Of a stretch of DNA of 64,000 bases, positions 24,700 through 34,356 are shown one piece after another. The stretch lies in assembly GCA_965220535.1 (NCBI GenBank), contig OZ244833.1, positions 2,294,001 to 2,358,000 on the forward strand, given 5' to 3'. Source of the DNA: HK1 sp965220535. GTDB taxonomy: Bacteria; Pseudomonadota; Gammaproteobacteria; HK1. The position numbers and the translations under genes were made by a program. The notes beneath the pieces are model-generated. The model saw only the letters and a list, made by a program, of their open reading frames with translations. It did no database searches and was not told the DNA's origin. Every line of letters begins with the position of its first letter. The first letter of the stretch is position 1.

Positions 24700-25803
24700 C
24701 TAAATTCCTCGCCGTAAAACCCCTTCGAGGATATCGGCGAAGAGGGCTCGCATCGGGGCGGTTCCCACCGTTACTCGGATGCAACGGTCGAGGGGAGGAA
24801 CTTGCGGCATTCTTGTGAAAACGCCCTGTTCTTTGAGTCGGGCGAGCAACTCCCGGGCGCGTTTTCCGTCGCCGACGTCGATGGCCACGAAATTCGTGGC
24901 CGAGGGGAGCGAGGCGAGTCCCAAGCGGCGGGCGAGGGCATGGTATTCCTGCCGTCCGCGTTCGACCTCCTCGACGACCCCGGGGACGAATTCCTCGTCC
25001 GAGAGCGAAGCGAGCGCACCGACTTGGGCGATGCGATTGATCCCGAAATGATTGCGGATCTTGCCGATGGCCTCGATCGTTTCCGCCGGGGCGATGGCGT
25101 AGCCGATACGGGCTCCGGCCATCCCGTGGGCCTTGGAAAAGGTGCGCATACGAATCACCCTCGGATCCCCGGTATCGATGGGCAGAAAGGCGGTGGCGGG
25201 CGCGAATTCGATATAGGCCTCGTCGAGCACGAGGAGGGTATCGGCGGGGAGATCGGCGATGAAATTCCGTAGATCGCCGCTATCGTGCCAAGTTCCCATC
25301 GGATTGTCGGGGTTGGCGAGATAGACCAAGGGGGCTTCGAGCTTGCGCACCCGATCGAGGAGGGCCTCGAGATCGATGCGGTCGTCGCGGTAGGGCACGG
25401 CCTCGAGGGCTCCGCCGAAACCGGCTACGTGGTAGGCGAAGGTGGGGTAGGCGCCGCGCGAACTGACCACCGGCGTGCCCGGCTCGACGAGCATCCGCAC
25501 CACGTTGCCGAGCATCTCGTCGATCCCGGCTCCGATCGACACCTCTTCGGGTCGCACCCGATGGCGGCTTGCCAGCGCTTGGCGCAGATCGAAGGCTTCC
25601 GGATCGCCGTACCAAGCGATGCTGTCGATCGCCTCGCGCATCGCCTGCGCCGCGATCAAGGAGATGCCGAAGGCGCTTTCGTTGGCCCCGAGGCGCAGGC
25701 GGAAGGCATCGTCTCGTTCCCGTTCCAAAGCCTCGGGACCGACGAAGGGAGTGGTGGCGGGCAGGCTCGCGACCAAGGATGTATAGCGAAGGCCTAGGCT
25801 CAT
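24700..25803 (-). CDS. HisC-like class I/II aminotransferase (second copy)
   Basis: 367 residues using the ATG at 25803; an ATG at 25827 is an alternative. PLP fold-type I motifs are RLGANESAFG, GAGIDEMLGN, LANPDNPMGTWH, LVLDEAYIEF (cofactor aspartate) and the Schiff-base lysine in RTFSKAHGMAGARIGYA. It is clearly distinct from the copy at 5091. It ends a minus-strand group with a DAO flavoprotein 71 bases upstream, so it may transaminate an amino acid or the keto product of that flavoprotein. Neither copy sits with histidine biosynthesis genes, so the specificity is open. Confidence 0.82.
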   Translation of the reverse strand: MSLGLRYTSLVASLPATTPFVGPEALERERDDAFRLRLGANESAFGISLIAAQAMREAIDSIAWYGDPEAFDLRQALASRHRVRPEEVSIGAGIDEMLGNVVRMLVEPGTPVVSSRGAYPTFAYHVAGFGGALEAVPYRDDRIDLEALLDRVRKLEAPLVYLANPDNPMGTWHDSGDLRNFIADLPADTLLVLDEAYIEFAPATAFLPIDTGDPRVIRMRTFSKAHGMAGARIGYAIAPAETIEAIGKIRNHFGINRIAQVGALASLSDEEFVPGVVEEVERGRQEYHALARRLGLASLPSATNFVAIDVGDGKRARELLARLKEQGVFTRMPQVPPLDRCIRVTVGTAPMRALFADILEGVLRRGI

Positions 25804-25874
25804 GGTGTCGTCCGTCGATGGTCGCATCGCAGGTTGCGGATCGTGCGGCTTTGCTTCGAAAGATTCGACGCCGC

Positions 25875-27233
25875 TCAATAGGGCCCGGGGATCACCGCGC
25901 TGCCGTCGCTGAATCGTTCGTAGCGAAAACGGCTCAGATCGTGTCCGACGGGGCGGTTTTGCGCCAGATCGGCGAGGATCCTCCCCGCCGCCGGACCGAT
26001 GCCGAAGCCGTGCCCGCTCATGCCGGTGCCGATCACGATCCCTTCGGGCGCCGGCGCTTCGCAAAGGTAGGGAAGCGCATCGGGAGAAACATCGATGACC
26101 CCGGCCCAAAAATCCGCGATCCCCGCTTCGAGCAGCCAAGGTGCGCACCGACGCAAATTGCGTACCAGCCGTTTTTCGACCATCGGGGAGGGCGAGGGGT
26201 TCAGGATTCGCATCCTCTCGAAGGGGGTGATCTCGTCGGCGCTCCAACGAGTTTTCGCCCCCCATGCGCCCGGCCAATCGGCCGGGGTTTTGAAACGCAG
26301 CTTGATATCCCGGGTCGCCTTGCGTAGCAGCGGCAGGTATTTGGTCGCGTATCGAAAAGAATTGCGGCCAAGATGATGCTCCGCGATATCGCCGGTGGTG
26401 ACGGTGTAGCCGCCATCCTCGCGTCGGCGCAGCGCAAGCCCGGGGGCGAAAAGGTTGGGAAGCTTCCGGTCCGCGGCGGGGCCGGTACGGCCGACGGACG
26501 AGCGGACTCCCAACTGCGGGATATCGATGCCGAGATTGCCGGCGAATACGCTTGTCCATAGACCGGCGGCGAGCACCGCTCGCTCGCATCGGATACGACC
26601 GCGTTCGGTATGCACGGCGCAGACTTCGCCGTTTCGCGCTTCGATGGTGCGCACCGCGCAGCCCTCGGCGATGAGGGCCCCGCGGCGTCGCGCCGCTCGC
26701 GCCAGCGCCGGAACCGCGACGAAGGGTTCGGCTCTCCCGTCGCTTTTGGTGAACAGGGCTCCGAGCCAAGGACCCTCGATACCGGAAGCCGCGGTCTGCG
26801 CTCGGCTCGCCGAAAGCATTTCGGTATCGAGCTGGTATTCCTTCGCCAGCTCGCACCACGCTTCGTGCCCCTCGAGTTTTTCCTTGCTCGTTGCCAGATA
26901 AAGACAGCCGGAAACCGTGAAGGTCAGGTCCCGCTCCCCGGTTTGTTGCGCGAGACCCTCCCAGATCCGCCTCGATTCCATCGCGATCGGAATTTCGGCC
27001 GCATCCCGCCCTTGCTGACGGATCCAGCCCCAGTTACGGCTCGATTGTTCCCCCGCGATCCGGCCTTTTTCGCATAGCGCGACTCGCACCCCCTGCCGGG
27101 CCAAGAACCAAGCGGTGGAGACCCCGACGATCCCGCCCCCGATGATCACGACATCGACGGCATCGGGAAGCGGATCGTCGAAGCGAATCGAGGAAAGGCT
27201 CGGGATCGAGGGCGCAAAGGACATATTCGTCAT
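25875..27233 (-). CDS. FAD-dependent DAO-family oxidoreductase (amine/amino acid oxidase type)
   Basis: 452 residues. The N-terminal Rossmann motif VVIIGGGIVGVSTAWFLARQ binds FAD. RIAGEQSSRNWGWIRQQGRD follows, the SSRN/WGW segment being typical of a DAO subgroup related to D-amino acid dehydrogenases and glycine/sarcosine oxidases. A C-terminal GTGMSGHGFGIGPAAG closes the FAD site. It should oxidise a secondary or primary amine, with electrons passed to oxygen or an acceptor. It is 71 bases upstream of the HisC-like gene and codirectional with the GST, GMC and BCCT genes. Confidence 0.83.
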   Translation of the reverse strand: MTNMSFAPSIPSLSSIRFDDPLPDAVDVVIIGGGIVGVSTAWFLARQGVRVALCEKGRIAGEQSSRNWGWIRQQGRDAAEIPIAMESRRIWEGLAQQTGERDLTFTVSGCLYLATSKEKLEGHEAWCELAKEYQLDTEMLSASRAQTAASGIEGPWLGALFTKSDGRAEPFVAVPALARAARRRGALIAEGCAVRTIEARNGEVCAVHTERGRIRCERAVLAAGLWTSVFAGNLGIDIPQLGVRSSVGRTGPAADRKLPNLFAPGLALRRREDGGYTVTTGDIAEHHLGRNSFRYATKYLPLLRKATRDIKLRFKTPADWPGAWGAKTRWSADEITPFERMRILNPSPSPMVEKRLVRNLRRCAPWLLEAGIADFWAGVIDVSPDALPYLCEAPAPEGIVIGTGMSGHGFGIGPAAGRILADLAQNRPVGHDLSRFRYERFSDGSAVIPGPY

Positions 27234-27410
27234 CCGGCGGAAGCGTTCGACAGATGGCGGGCGAAAAACGACGACCCCAAAACGACGACCTGCGAAACGA
27301 AGCCCCTAGCATCGAAGCCCCAAGAGTTCGTCCCTGCCGGGTCTTATTCAGGGCCGAGGCCTCTTATCGAAAACCCTTCGCGAGCGGCCACGACGAGGAC
27401 GACAGCCTTC

Positions 27411-28019
27411 TCATTCGGGCGCCGTTTCTTGCATCGAAGGGCGCTTGGCGAAATCGTCGTACCAGCTCGCAAGACCGGGGCGGGAATCGCGCCAGCGCTC
27501 TTCGGGGTAGCGAAAATCGAGATAGCCGCAGGCGGCGGCAAGGGTGATCGATCCGATATCCGGATTTCGATCCGGCATCGCCTCGAGGGCCTCGACCCGA
27601 TCCAGCCCCCGCCTCATCTTGCCGAGTTGAGCCTCTGTCCAGTCGTCCCAGCGGCGCTCGGCGGGGCGCAAGAAGCTCTCGTAGCGGGTGATGACCGCGG
27701 CATCCATGATGCCGTCCCCCAAAGCCTGCAGGGTCAGCGCTTGCCAGCGCCGCGCCCCCGAAGCGGGGAAGAAACGCGGTCCCTCGTGCAGCGAATCGAG
27801 GTATTCGCAAATCACGCGGGAGTCGAAGAGGCTCGATCCCTCGTCGGTGACGAGACAGGGAATTTTTCCCAGCGGATTCTCCGCGCTCAGATCGGCCGGG
27901 GGATCGGTCGGCGAAGCGGCGACGGAAACGAGTTCGATCCGATCGTCGAGCCCCGCTTCATGGGCGAGGATGCGCACTTTGCGCACATAAGGCGAGGGAC
28001 GAGCATAAAAAAGTCGCAT
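27411..28019 (-). CDS. Glutathione S-transferase family protein
   Basis: 202 residues from the ATG at 28019. The N-terminal thioredoxin-like domain contains MRLFYARPSPYVRKVRILAH, with serine S9 before a cis-Pro-type region NPLGKIPCLV and the glutathione-binding SLFDSRVICEYLD. The C-terminal half is the all-helical GST domain (DFRYPEERW). It resembles the YibF-type small GSTs. It lies 59 bases downstream of the GMC oxidoreductase stop on the same strand and may detoxify or isomerise an aldehyde or other electrophile made by that pathway. Confidence 0.88.
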   Translation of the reverse strand: MRLFYARPSPYVRKVRILAHEAGLDDRIELVSVAASPTDPPADLSAENPLGKIPCLVTDEGSSLFDSRVICEYLDSLHEGPRFFPASGARRWQALTLQALGDGIMDAAVITRYESFLRPAERRWDDWTEAQLGKMRRGLDRVEALEAMPDRNPDIGSITLAAACGYLDFRYPEERWRDSRPGLASWYDDFAKRPSMQETAPE

Positions 28020-28078
28020 CGAAAGGTCTCCCGAGGTTGAGGAATCGACGAGGGCCGGGGGTCGAAAAGATCCCGCTT

Positions 28079-29737
28079 CTAGCGCTGCGCTTCGCGCCAC
28101 ATCGGGTGGATCCAAGGGGGATCTTCGATCCGGGGCAGCGGATCCTTGCCCAGAATATGATCCGAGGCTTTTTCTCCCACCATGATCGCCGGGCCGTTGA
28201 GATTGCCGTTGGTAATACGAGGAAAAACGCTGGTATCGACGATGCGCAGCCCGTCCACCCCGATCGCCTTGCATTCGGGATCGACGACCGCCATCGGATC
28301 GTCCGCTTGCCCCATGCGGCAGGTCCCGCAGGGATGATAGGCGCTCTCGGCGTGATTGCGAACGAATTCATCGATATCCTCGTCGGATTTCACCTGCGAC
28401 CCGGGCATGATCTCGTGCTTTGCCAAGTCATCGAAAGCTCTTTGGGCGAAAATCTCTCGGGTCAGACGGATGCAGTTGCGAAAATCCGCAAAATCCTGCT
28501 TATGCGATAGATAGTTGAATTTGATGATCGGATTTTGCGCCGGATCCGCAGAGCGAAGCCGGACCTGCCCGCGGGAGGGGCTTCGCATCGGCCCCACATG
28601 CGCTTGAAAGCCATGCCCTTGAGCGGCGGATTTCCCGTCGTAGCGAACCGCAAGGGGCAGGAAATGAAACTGTATATCGGGATATTCGACCCCCGCCGCC
28701 GAGCGGATGAATCCGGCGCTTTCGAATTGATTCGAAGCCCCGGGGCCGGATGCGCTCAGCAGCCATTGCAAAGCGACCATCGCCTTTCCCCAAGGATTCC
28801 AGTATCGATGGAGGGAGACCGGCTGTTTCGCGGCGTATTGGATATAGACCTCGAGATGGTCTTGCAGGTTTTGGCCGACGCCCGGGCGGTCGGCGACGAC
28901 CTCTATACCGCACGAGCGCAAATGATCCGCAGGCCCGAGCCCCGAGAGCATCAGGAGTCGGGGCGAGTTGATCGAGGAGGCAGCCAAGACGACCTCCCTT
29001 TCGGCGAAGAGGGTGCGGCTTTTTTTCCCTTGCCGGAGCCGAACTCCGCGGGCGCGTCCGTTTTCGATGACGATCTTTTCCGCAAGACCGTGCTCGAGGC
29101 GACAGCGACCGCTTTCGAGGGCCGGATAGAGGTAGGCATTCGCCGCCGACCAACGCTTCCCCCGATAGATGGTTCGATCCATCGGTCCGAAGCCTTCCTG
29201 TTTGTGGCCGTTATAGTCCTCGGTATGCATATAGCCGGCTTCGACTCCGGCGGCGACGAAGGCGATGGTCAGGATATTGCGACGACAACCGCGGCTGATA
29301 TGCAAAGGCCCGTTCAGACCGCGCCATGAGAGATCCCCGCCATGCCGGCCACGTTCCCAAGCCTCTTGGCGTTTGAAATAGGGCAGGACATCGGCATACG
29401 ACCACCCGCGAGCCCCCATCTCCTCCCAAGTGTCGAAATCCCGAGCGTGCCCGCGAACATAGACCATGCCGTTGATGGAGGACGAGCCCCCGATCACCTT
29501 GCCCCGGGGGCAGGCCAGCCGCCGATTGTTCATGAAGGGTTCGGGCTCGGTGCGATAGCCCCAATCGAAGCGCGGCATATTCATCGGGTAGCTCAGCGCT
29601 CCCGGCATGCGGATCAGGGGGCTTTTATCCGAGCCCCCGTATTCGACGACCACGACCGAATAACCCGCTTGCGCGAGGCGGAAAGCGACCGTGCAGCCCG
29701 CGCTCCCCGCTCCGATGACGATGTAATCGGTTTGCAT
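28079..29737 (-). CDS. GMC-family oxidoreductase (choline dehydrogenase-like)
   Basis: 552 residues. FAD-binding IVIGAGSAGCTVAFRLAQAG at residues 6-25, the GMC signature GGSSSINGMVYVRGHARDFD, a second signature ASSINSPRLLMLSGLGP, and the C-terminal catalytic region AYHPCGTCRMG with NGNLNGPAIMV. The family includes BetA, which oxidises choline to betaine aldehyde, but also alcohol and polyethylene-glycol dehydrogenases. Placement next to a BCCT-type transporter (stop-to-start 19 bases) supports a choline-like or hydroxylated amine substrate. No betaine aldehyde dehydrogenase (betB) is in the window, so the full choline route cannot be shown. Confidence 0.86.
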   Translation of the reverse strand: MQTDYIVIGAGSAGCTVAFRLAQAGYSVVVVEYGGSDKSPLIRMPGALSYPMNMPRFDWGYRTEPEPFMNNRRLACPRGKVIGGSSSINGMVYVRGHARDFDTWEEMGARGWSYADVLPYFKRQEAWERGRHGGDLSWRGLNGPLHISRGCRRNILTIAFVAAGVEAGYMHTEDYNGHKQEGFGPMDRTIYRGKRWSAANAYLYPALESGRCRLEHGLAEKIVIENGRARGVRLRQGKKSRTLFAEREVVLAASSINSPRLLMLSGLGPADHLRSCGIEVVADRPGVGQNLQDHLEVYIQYAAKQPVSLHRYWNPWGKAMVALQWLLSASGPGASNQFESAGFIRSAAGVEYPDIQFHFLPLAVRYDGKSAAQGHGFQAHVGPMRSPSRGQVRLRSADPAQNPIIKFNYLSHKQDFADFRNCIRLTREIFAQRAFDDLAKHEIMPGSQVKSDEDIDEFVRNHAESAYHPCGTCRMGQADDPMAVVDPECKAIGVDGLRIVDTSVFPRITNGNLNGPAIMVGEKASDHILGKDPLPRIEDPPWIHPMWREAQR

Positions 29738-29756
29738 GACGAATCGATCGCCCCTT

Positions 29757-30938
29757 TCAAAGGCTTTGCCCTTGGGGCATATCGCGAATCGCCATCACCT
29801 CGTTTCGATGCCTCGATACGATCCAGACGAGGCAAGCGACATAGAGCCCGATGACCACGGTTCCGATCCACTCGATTTGCAGCCACTGGCTTTGGAAGGC
29901 CCAAGTCAGGATCGACAGCACGACGATATTCGATACGAGATAGACGGGCTTGCCCAGTTTGTCGGTGGTCATCCCGAGATTGTCGGTATAAAGGCGAATC
30001 AAACTGTCGAAGGAGTTGATCACGAAGAGCACCCCGACGATGACCATCGCCCAGTTCATCAAGCCTTCCGTCGACAAGCCGGCGGTGTACCAGTGATAGA
30101 GAACCGAGAACCACAACGCCAGCGGGATCGAGGGAATCACCAGCAAGGCGGCAAGAAACTGCCATGTTTTGAGGCCGCCGACGAAACGGGAGGTGAATTG
30201 ACCGATCATGATCGACCAAGCGAACCACCAAAAGAGAAAGAATTCGTGGTAATCGGACATCGGCAGAACGAAGCGATGCAGATTCGCGAAATAACCCTTC
30301 AAATTTGCCGCCGAGTTGCCGAAATCCCCGATCCCCATCCCGCCCTTTCCCCAAGCGAGGATGATCAACAAGATAAAGAGAGCGCTGGAGGCGACCGAGA
30401 GTCTTTTGACGAACTTGATATCGGTCGAGGAGTAGGCGGCGGCGCAGATCACCAAGAAGGTCAAGGCATAGAACGCAGGGACCCCCGACTCGCCGTCGCC
30501 GAGCGTCGGTATGTAGGAAGGAAGATAAAACAGAAACAGCGAGCCGGTAAAGGCGCAAGTGGCGATGATGACGATATTGTTGACGATCTTGACCACGGGT
30601 ATTTCGAAGAACTTCACCCTCGGTTCGATCACGCAGAAATAAAACCCCGTCAGGAAATAAAAAGCCCAGATCAAAAAGCCCCAATAGCCGAATTCGATGG
30701 CCAAGGGATTGGTGAAGGCATAGGCGGGCGTGGCTTCGATATCCGCATAGAGCGGGAAATCCCACGCCAAGGGAAACATGATCAAGCCGACGTCCAAGCC
30801 GGAGGTGAACAAGATGGCGCAAAACACCCAAAGAGGAACGGGGTCTTTGCCGACGAGCGACAAGTTCCACCACTTGATCGCGACCACGATCACCAGTGCG
30901 AAGGCCAACAAAACCCCGAAAGAGATCACCATGGTCAT
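29757..30938 (-). CDS. BCCT-family transporter, short atypical form
   Basis: 393 residues; the start at 30938 is fixed by AGGAG seven bases upstream. About ten hydrophobic segments are visible. FLFWWFAWSIMIGQFTSRFV resembles the aromatic signature of betaine/choline/carnitine transporters, and LFTSGLDVGLIMFPLAWDFP occupies the position of their glycine-rich substrate helix. Typical BCCT carriers have 500 or more residues; this one lacks roughly the first two helices and the long termini. It would bring choline, betaine or a related quaternary amine across the inner membrane for the GMC and DAO enzymes downstream in the same run. Confidence 0.72.
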   Translation of the reverse strand: MTMVISFGVLLAFALVIVVAIKWWNLSLVGKDPVPLWVFCAILFTSGLDVGLIMFPLAWDFPLYADIEATPAYAFTNPLAIEFGYWGFLIWAFYFLTGFYFCVIEPRVKFFEIPVVKIVNNIVIIATCAFTGSLFLFYLPSYIPTLGDGESGVPAFYALTFLVICAAAYSSTDIKFVKRLSVASSALFILLIILAWGKGGMGIGDFGNSAANLKGYFANLHRFVLPMSDYHEFFLFWWFAWSIMIGQFTSRFVGGLKTWQFLAALLVIPSIPLALWFSVLYHWYTAGLSTEGLMNWAMVIVGVLFVINSFDSLIRLYTDNLGMTTDKLGKPVYLVSNIVVLSILTWAFQSQWLQIEWIGTVVIGLYVACLVWIVSRHRNEVMAIRDMPQGQSL

Positions 30939-31172
30939 GATTATTCTCCTGAAATGACAAGACGGGCTCGGGCGCATCGAGGGCGCAGGCTCGAAGGCTC
31001 GCTCGATATTCGGTTCGGCGGATGTCGATGGACCGGGTTTTTCGGCCTCGACCTCGAGCCCTTCGAATCCGAGATGCAAAATCCCCCGATCGTCTTTTCG
31101 CCCCCGGGCAAGCCGTCGGATTCGAGGCTTTCGAAAGCGGATCGGTTGCGAATAATAGCGAACAATATCAGA

Positions 31173-32006
31173 TCAAACTCGGATCGTCTTGCGCCCGATC
31201 TTCTCGGCGATGCGTTCGATCGAGGCGAAGAGATTGCCCTCGCGCTTGAAATGATCGGCGAGGCTGATCAGGTCGACGCGATCGTCGGCGACCAAGCGTT
31301 CGATCGTCCGCTTGGATCGGGGGTTGTCGGTACCCAATACCGCAACCGCATGGCCTTCGTTCGCCTTGACCAAGGAGAAGCAGGGGATGTCGGTGAAGCC
31401 GTCGCCGATGAAGACCATATTTTCGAAGGGTATCGGGCGCATCGCCGGTGGCATATAGGTATTGGGATCGGGTTCGGTTGCGTCGTCCTCGTCGAGCAAG
31501 CCCTTGTTGATGCGGAAGAGGTATTGCGTCTTGGTCGTATAGTTGACGACTCTGGCGGGCCATTGTGCGCCCTCGTCGCCGTAGTGGAAGCGCGAGCCGA
31601 AAACGCGCTTGATCTTGCCCTCGACCGAGATCGGATTGGCCTCGACGATCTCGGCGAGGCCGGAGGTCACGACATAGTGCTCGGCTCGCAATCCCGATGC
31701 ATCGCAAATGTCGTTGACCTGTTCGAACCACGAATCCTTGCCTTCCAAACCCGGTCGCAATTCCAAGCGCCGGCCGACTTCTTGCATATAGTCGAGGGTC
31801 AAAGGCATATTCCGCCGACGGGCTTCGCGCAGCAGCAAAAACATATAGCTGCAGATTTTATCCATCCGATATTTGCGAGCATGAGCATCGCTGCACTGCC
31901 AAAACTCATCGACATCGAGCCCTAAATCCTCGATGATCGGATCGCTCATCACCCCGTCGATCAGCGTTCCGTCGAAGTCGTAGACCATCGCCAACGTCGA
32001 AGGCAT
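31173..32006 (-). CDS. HAD-superfamily phosphatase
   Basis: 277 residues from the ATG at 32006. HAD motif I is YDFDGTLI, with D10 the nucleophile and D12 the acid/base. Motif II is a serine/threonine in VTSGLAEI, motif III lies around TKTQYLF, and motif IV is FIGDGFTDIP near the C terminus. The cap between motifs I and II is helical. It is a cytoplasmic phosphatase of unknown substrate; phosphoserine-phosphatase-like members share the GDGxxD form. It has gaps of about 200 bases on both sides, so it probably has its own promoter. Confidence 0.82.
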   Translation of the reverse strand: MPSTLAMVYDFDGTLIDGVMSDPIIEDLGLDVDEFWQCSDAHARKYRMDKICSYMFLLLREARRRNMPLTLDYMQEVGRRLELRPGLEGKDSWFEQVNDICDASGLRAEHYVVTSGLAEIVEANPISVEGKIKRVFGSRFHYGDEGAQWPARVVNYTTKTQYLFRINKGLLDEDDATEPDPNTYMPPAMRPIPFENMVFIGDGFTDIPCFSLVKANEGHAVAVLGTDNPRSKRTIERLVADDRVDLISLADHFKREGNLFASIERIAEKIGRKTIRV

Positions 32007-32201
32007 GCTTTTTTCTGTCCCTTTTTCTTGTCCTCGGAATCGGCAAGGGGAGGCGATGTCGATCGACCGGCGGCGCGTTCGCCGCCGATCGATTTCGACT
32101 CTCGAATCTCGACGCTCGAATGTTGGCAATCGGATTTCGATCCTTAAGTTTTGACAACGAGATATCGACAATCGAACCCCGCCATCAAGGCGCCTCGAGC
32201 A

Positions 32202-32999
32202 TCAATCCCCGTAGACGTTGAAGTCGAAGTATGAATCCTGGATGCTTCGATAGGTGCCGTTGGCGCGGATGGCCTTGATCGCATCGTTGAACTTCATGAC
32301 CAAGTCGGCATCCTGTTTGCGGATGGCAATCCCCGCTCCCTCGCCGAAATATTTCACTTCGGTGAAATCGGGACCGACGAATTCCCAATCCTTGCCGTTT
32401 TCGGTGGCGAGGAATCCATCGGCGATCGCGATCGAATCGGCGAGCAAAAGATCCACCCTCCCGGCCAGGGCATCGAGATAGGCTTCCTCTTGGGTGGCGT
32501 AGCGCTTGATTTCGGTGCCCTCGCCGAACTCGGCTTCCAAGAAGGTATCGTGGATCGTGCCCCGTTGGACGCCGACGGTCTTGCCCTCGAGCCCCGCTTT
32601 CGAAATCTCGATGCCGCTGCCTTTGGCGCGGGCGAACTTCGCCGGGGTTTGATAGTACTTGTCGGTGAACGCGACCTTCTTTTTACGCTCCTCGGTAATC
32701 GACATCGAGGCGATGATCGCGTCGTATTTTCTGGCGATCAGCGCCGGGATGATGCCGTCCCAATCCTGCTGAACGAGTTCGCATTCGGCTCCCATCTGCT
32801 TGCAAAGGGCGCGGGCGATATCGATATCGAAGCCTTTGAGCTCCCCGTCTTGGTCCACGATCGAAAAGGGAGGGTAGGCCCCTTCGACGCCGATGCGTAT
32901 TTTCGACCAGTCCTTGGCTTGAGCGAAACCGGATAATGCGATGCCGACGGCGGCGATCGCGACCAGAATCGTCTTTTTCACGGCGCTACCTGTTCTCAT
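32202..32999 (-). CDS. Polar amino acid ABC transporter, periplasmic binding protein
   Basis: 265 residues, with AAGGAAC seven bases before the ATG at 32999. A Sec signal peptide (KKTILVAIAAVGIALSGFAQA) is cleaved near residue 28. The mature protein starts like HisJ/ArtJ-type binding proteins (IRIGVEGAYPPFSIVDQDGE) and has the signature GFDIDIARALCKQMGAECEL, then WDGIIPALIARKYDAIIASM, SITEERKKKVAFTDKYY and LLADSIAIADGFL. Basic or polar amino acids, or opine-like compounds, are the likely ligand. The ATPase gene lies 159 bases upstream on the same strand, but the two membrane permeases expected between or beside them are absent. Confidence 0.92.
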   Translation of the reverse strand: MRTGSAVKKTILVAIAAVGIALSGFAQAKDWSKIRIGVEGAYPPFSIVDQDGELKGFDIDIARALCKQMGAECELVQQDWDGIIPALIARKYDAIIASMSITEERKKKVAFTDKYYQTPAKFARAKGSGIEISKAGLEGKTVGVQRGTIHDTFLEAEFGEGTEIKRYATQEEAYLDALAGRVDLLLADSIAIADGFLATENGKDWEFVGPDFTEVKYFGEGAGIAIRKQDADLVMKFNDAIKAIRANGTYRSIQDSYFDFNVYGD

Positions 33000-33158
33000 G
33001 ACGAGTTCCTTGTATGGATTGACGGAAAAACGGAAAAAGAACGCCGGCGAATGCCGCTGTTCGCCCTCGGTCGCCGGCGAAAAGGATGATCGAAACAGCC
33101 GGATTTCGCTCCCCGAACGAAACGCAGACCAAGGAGCGACGTCGATCGTCGCTTGGAC

Positions 33159-33920
33159 TCATCGGTTCAAAAAACGTCGGAATCTCTCCGATTTCGGATG
33201 ATCGAAGATCTCGTCGGGCGGCCCGCTTTCCTCGATCTTACCCGCATGCAAGAAGATGACCCGGTTGGAAGCCTCCCGCGCGAAATCCATTTCATGGGTG
33301 ACGACCAGCATCGTACGACCCTCTTCGGCCAGCTCCCGCATCACTTGCAGCACCTCGCCGACCAGATTCGGATCCAAAGAGGAGGTCGGTTCGTCGAAGA
33401 GCATGACTTGGGGTTCCGTCGCCAAGGCGCGAGCGATGGCCACTCGTTGTTGCTGCCCGCCGGAAAGGTGTGCGGGCCAGGCATCTTGACGATTCCCCAT
33501 GCCGACTCGTTCGAGAACCGCCTCGGCGCGCTCGATCGCCTCGGACTTGGGGATTTTGAGAACCCGCATCGGGGTCTCGATGACGTTTTGCAGCACGGTC
33601 ATATGCGACCATAAATTGAACTGTTGGAAAACCATCGCAAGGCGAGATCGGATCCGCTCCACTTGGCGGCGGTCCTCGGCGACCCGCTCCCGGCCCTGCC
33701 CCCGCATCCGGATCAGCTCGCCGCGGATATAAACCTCCCCCGCATCCGGTGTATCCAGCAGATTGATGCAGCGAAGCATCGTGCTTTTCCCCGAGCCGCT
33801 GCTACCCAAAACGGAAATCACGTCATGCTCGCAGGCGGTGAACGATACCCCGCTGAGCACTTCGACGCCGCCGAAGCTTTTGTGCAGGTTTTCAACCCGC
33901 AAAACCGGTATTTCGCTCAT
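33159..33920 (-). CDS. Polar amino acid ABC transporter, ATP-binding protein
   Basis: 253 residues. Walker A GSSGSGKST at 39-47, Q-loop VFQQFNLWSHMTVLQNV, ABC signature LSGGQQQRVAIARAL, Walker B VMLFDEPTSSLDP and switch histidine VVTHEMDFA. The sequence is that of the HisP/GlnQ subgroup, which energises uptake of amino acids with a periplasmic binding protein. It is the first gene of a two-gene unit with the binding protein at 32202. No HisQ/HisM-type permease genes are found in the window, so it must pair with permeases elsewhere or the locus has lost them. Confidence 0.93.
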   Translation of the reverse strand: MSEIPVLRVENLHKSFGGVEVLSGVSFTACEHDVISVLGSSGSGKSTMLRCINLLDTPDAGEVYIRGELIRMRGQGRERVAEDRRQVERIRSRLAMVFQQFNLWSHMTVLQNVIETPMRVLKIPKSEAIERAEAVLERVGMGNRQDAWPAHLSGGQQQRVAIARALATEPQVMLFDEPTSSLDPNLVGEVLQVMRELAEEGRTMLVVTHEMDFAREASNRVIFLHAGKIEESGPPDEIFDHPKSERFRRFLNR

Positions 33921-34356
33921 CGAGACGCTTTTTTCGAAAAAATCCTTTTGAAGCTCGAAGAAACTGGAAAAGGAAATTGAAAAGGAGATTGAAAAGGAAA
34001 TCGTATCGAGTCGATGCGGGCATTATAAGTCCCCGTCGAAGCCCCCGCCGCTTCGCAAAAAGCGCCCTCCTCGTCGAGGCATCGTCGGTCGGTCGGCATC
34101 GATTTCGACAATCGAGAGGATCGAATGAAAAGCCCTTTTCCCGAAGGCCTCGAAGCAAGGGCTTCGTCTTTGGCCGTCTTCGGGTCATGAAAAGACGACG
34201 GGCTTCGTATCCGGGCTTCGTCATCGAAGGTCGAGTTTTAAGATAAACTTCGGTGAACCATAGCTGGTTATTCCACGAAACCAAGGTCGAAGACGAGGCT
34301 TTTCGGGATATCTTGTCGGACACCGAGCGTTTGCGCCTTTCGGGGGAGGGAAGGAT
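33921..34356. other. Intergenic region between divergent transport and SoxYZ-like genes
   Basis: No gene recognised. It includes a 12-bp tandem repeat (see 33967) and, at 34239-34244, a TAAGAT box about 115 bases before the SoxYZ-like start that could belong to its promoter. Confidence 0.45.
33967..34002. repeat. Tandem 12-bp repeat, three near-identical copies
   Basis: GAAAAGGAAATT, GAAAAGGAGATT and GAAAAGGAAATC follow one another. The period matches the 12-bp repeats at 800, 6249 and 52401, although the sequence differs. Confidence 0.85.

Noticed and set aside
29736..31925. 729-codon plus-strand frame over the BCCT-type and HAD genes
   Set aside because: The product is low-complexity His/Asp/Arg-rich. 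The minus strand carries the membrane segments and the DFDGTL/GDGFTD motifs.
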